From positions 1-43,461 of the forward strand of contig NZ_RHOT01000020.1 in the NCBI RefSeq assembly GCF_003946675.1: 43,461 nucleotides of DNA, given 5' to 3'. The translations under genes were made by a program, and so were the position numbers. This document shows, one piece after another, positions 42,898 through 43,461 of this stretch. Origin of the DNA: Lapidilactobacillus gannanensis (GTDB lineage Bacteria > Bacillota > Bacilli > Lactobacillales > Lactobacillaceae). The notes under the pieces are model-generated. The model did not search any database. It had not been told where the DNA came from and saw only the letters and a program-made list of their open reading frames with translations. How positions within the stretch are numbered: position 1 is the first letter of the stretch; each line of letters starts with the position of its first letter.

Positions 42898-42941
42898 TTT
42901 CCGAATTATTTCCGAATGATTTCTTGACGATTTCTTAACGA
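42898..42941. repeat. Four phased 11-bp repeats before the candidate late promoter
   Basis: On the plus strand the units TTTCCGAATTA, TTTCCGAATGA, TTTCTTGACGA and TTTCTTAACGA follow one another without gaps. All start with TTTC and end in A. The period of one helical turn would place bound proteins on one face of the DNA. An inverted repeat, AATTCGGA and TCCGAATT (about 42886-42907), overlaps the first unit. Confidence 0.7.
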
Positions 42942-42944
42942 AAT

Positions 42945-43412
42945 CTAGTTTTGCTTCCACACCAGCAAGGATTGCCCTGGATATGCTTCAGCGAATTGTA
43001 TTAGGGCCTTTGCTTTTCGATAATCTACTGTCTTATCAGTCGCAACCTTAATTAATTTAGATATCTCATCGTTAGACAGTGGCTTCGGTGTGAAATACGA
43101 ATAATACAACACCCAATAATTATCGAAAGACAGAAACGACATTGCCTGTTGGATCTTATCTATTTCGACTTGAGCATTAATAATACCAACAATCCTTTTT
43201 TCTGCTGAATTACCGTAAGCTTGAGCCTTTGGCATATCATCAATCGTGGGCGATTTGATTTCAACTAATGGGCGCCCAGCCATTCGAGCATAGCTTCTAA
43301 ATCGATTTAAAACTGCCCGTGCATTCCTTCTAGTAGCTTTGTCATCTAGTTCTGGCAACAGTACCACTCGCTCACCCCACGTGTTATAATTAGATTTGTC
43401 AAAATCATTCAT
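42945..43412 (-). CDS. ArpU-family late transcription/packaging regulator
   Basis: A 155-residue protein with the ArpU pattern: an N-terminal region with ATRRNARAVLNRFRSYARMA, a middle with INAQVEIDKIQQAMSFLSFD, and the helix-turn-helix-like YYSYFTPKPLSNDEISKLIK, then DYRKAKALIQFAEAYP. These proteins stand at the end of the early region and are thought to turn on late genes. The ATG at 43412 has no Shine-Dalgarno (GCAGCCCCTT precedes it). It may depend on coupling to an upstream gene that seems to end at a TAA at 43440-43442. Confidence 0.87.
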   Translation of the reverse strand: MNDFDKSNYNTWGERVVLLPELDDKATRRNARAVLNRFRSYARMAGRPLVEIKSPTIDDMPKAQAYGNSAEKRIVGIINAQVEIDKIQQAMSFLSFDNYWVLYYSYFTPKPLSNDEISKLIKVATDKTVDYRKAKALIQFAEAYPGQSLLVWKQN

Positions 43413-43416
43413 AAGG

Positions 43417-43441
43417 GGCTGCTTGCGGGCGGCCTTTTTTT
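43417..43441 (+). terminator. Hairpin with T run at the ArpU start
   Basis: GGCTGC and GCGGCC pair around a short loop and are followed on the plus strand by seven T. It has terminator form only on the plus strand, where no gene is seen. It could protect the region from antisense transcription or shape translation of the ArpU-type gene. Confidence 0.4.
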
Positions 43442-43461
43442 ATGCAAGAAATTTGTTGATA

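Noticed and set aside
1..43461. CRISPR arrays, rRNA genes and insertion sequences
   Set aside because: No regularly spaced direct repeats of suitable size, no rRNA-like sequence and no transposase-like protein was seen.

Overview
The window looks like part of a low-GC Gram-positive chromosome, most likely a member of the Lactobacillaceae. The grounds are a liaFSR cell-envelope stress operon, a T-box-controlled pheST operon, strong Shine-Dalgarno sequences with many TTG/GTG starts, an ArlRS/CsrRS-type two-component system, and a prophage of the kind found in lactobacilli (LL-H-type holin, GH25 plus LysM endolysin). No database search was possible, so family names come from recognised motifs and gene order.

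Host part (1 to about 17.5 kb). Most genes are on the minus strand: a HesB/YneR-like protein behind liaF-liaS-liaR, greA, mltG-udk, a GNAT acetyltransferase behind pheS-pheT with a T-box leader, an HxlR regulator next to an HD-domain protein, and a SpoU-type RNA methyltransferase. Acylphosphatase and a YidC/OxaA insertase are on the plus strand. A histidine kinase/response regulator pair closes this part. Four intergenic spaces carry copies of a dispersed palindromic element of about 110 bp; I saw no copy in the prophage.

Prophage part (about 17.5 kb to the right edge, all genes on the minus strand). Read in the direction of transcription, from right to left, it holds an ArpU-type late regulator, an 11-bp-periodic repeat array with a candidate late promoter, a non-coding stretch that can fold into a tRNA-like element, two genes of unknown function, a small basic ORF, terS, terL, portal, a Prp-type cysteine protease, a MuF minor head protein with a toxin-like C-terminal domain, a small putative immunity protein, a small metallopeptidase, a 49-residue membrane protein, scaffold, decoration protein, major capsid, four connector/completion proteins, tail tube, the frameshifted tail chaperone pair, tape measure, distal tail, a large tail tip/fibre protein with an S74-like C-terminus, three small proteins, an XhlA-like protein, holin and endolysin. 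The integration/lysogeny and replication modules lie beyond the right edge. The left attachment site probably lies between a host terminator near 17.42-17.47 kb and the endolysin terminator near 17.72 kb.

Most notable points: (1) a MuF polymorphic toxin with a translationally coupled candidate immunity gene inside the head operon; (2) a phage Prp protease together with two structural proteins, scaffold and tail tube, that carry the bL27-like Prp cleavage motif LDLQRF/A; (3) a compact candidate structured RNA with acceptor-like stem, D-loop-like and T-arm-like parts upstream of the packaging genes, behind a phased array of four 11-bp repeats; (4) an intrinsic hairpin plus conserved TTTTT-TACC sequence repeated before four late genes.
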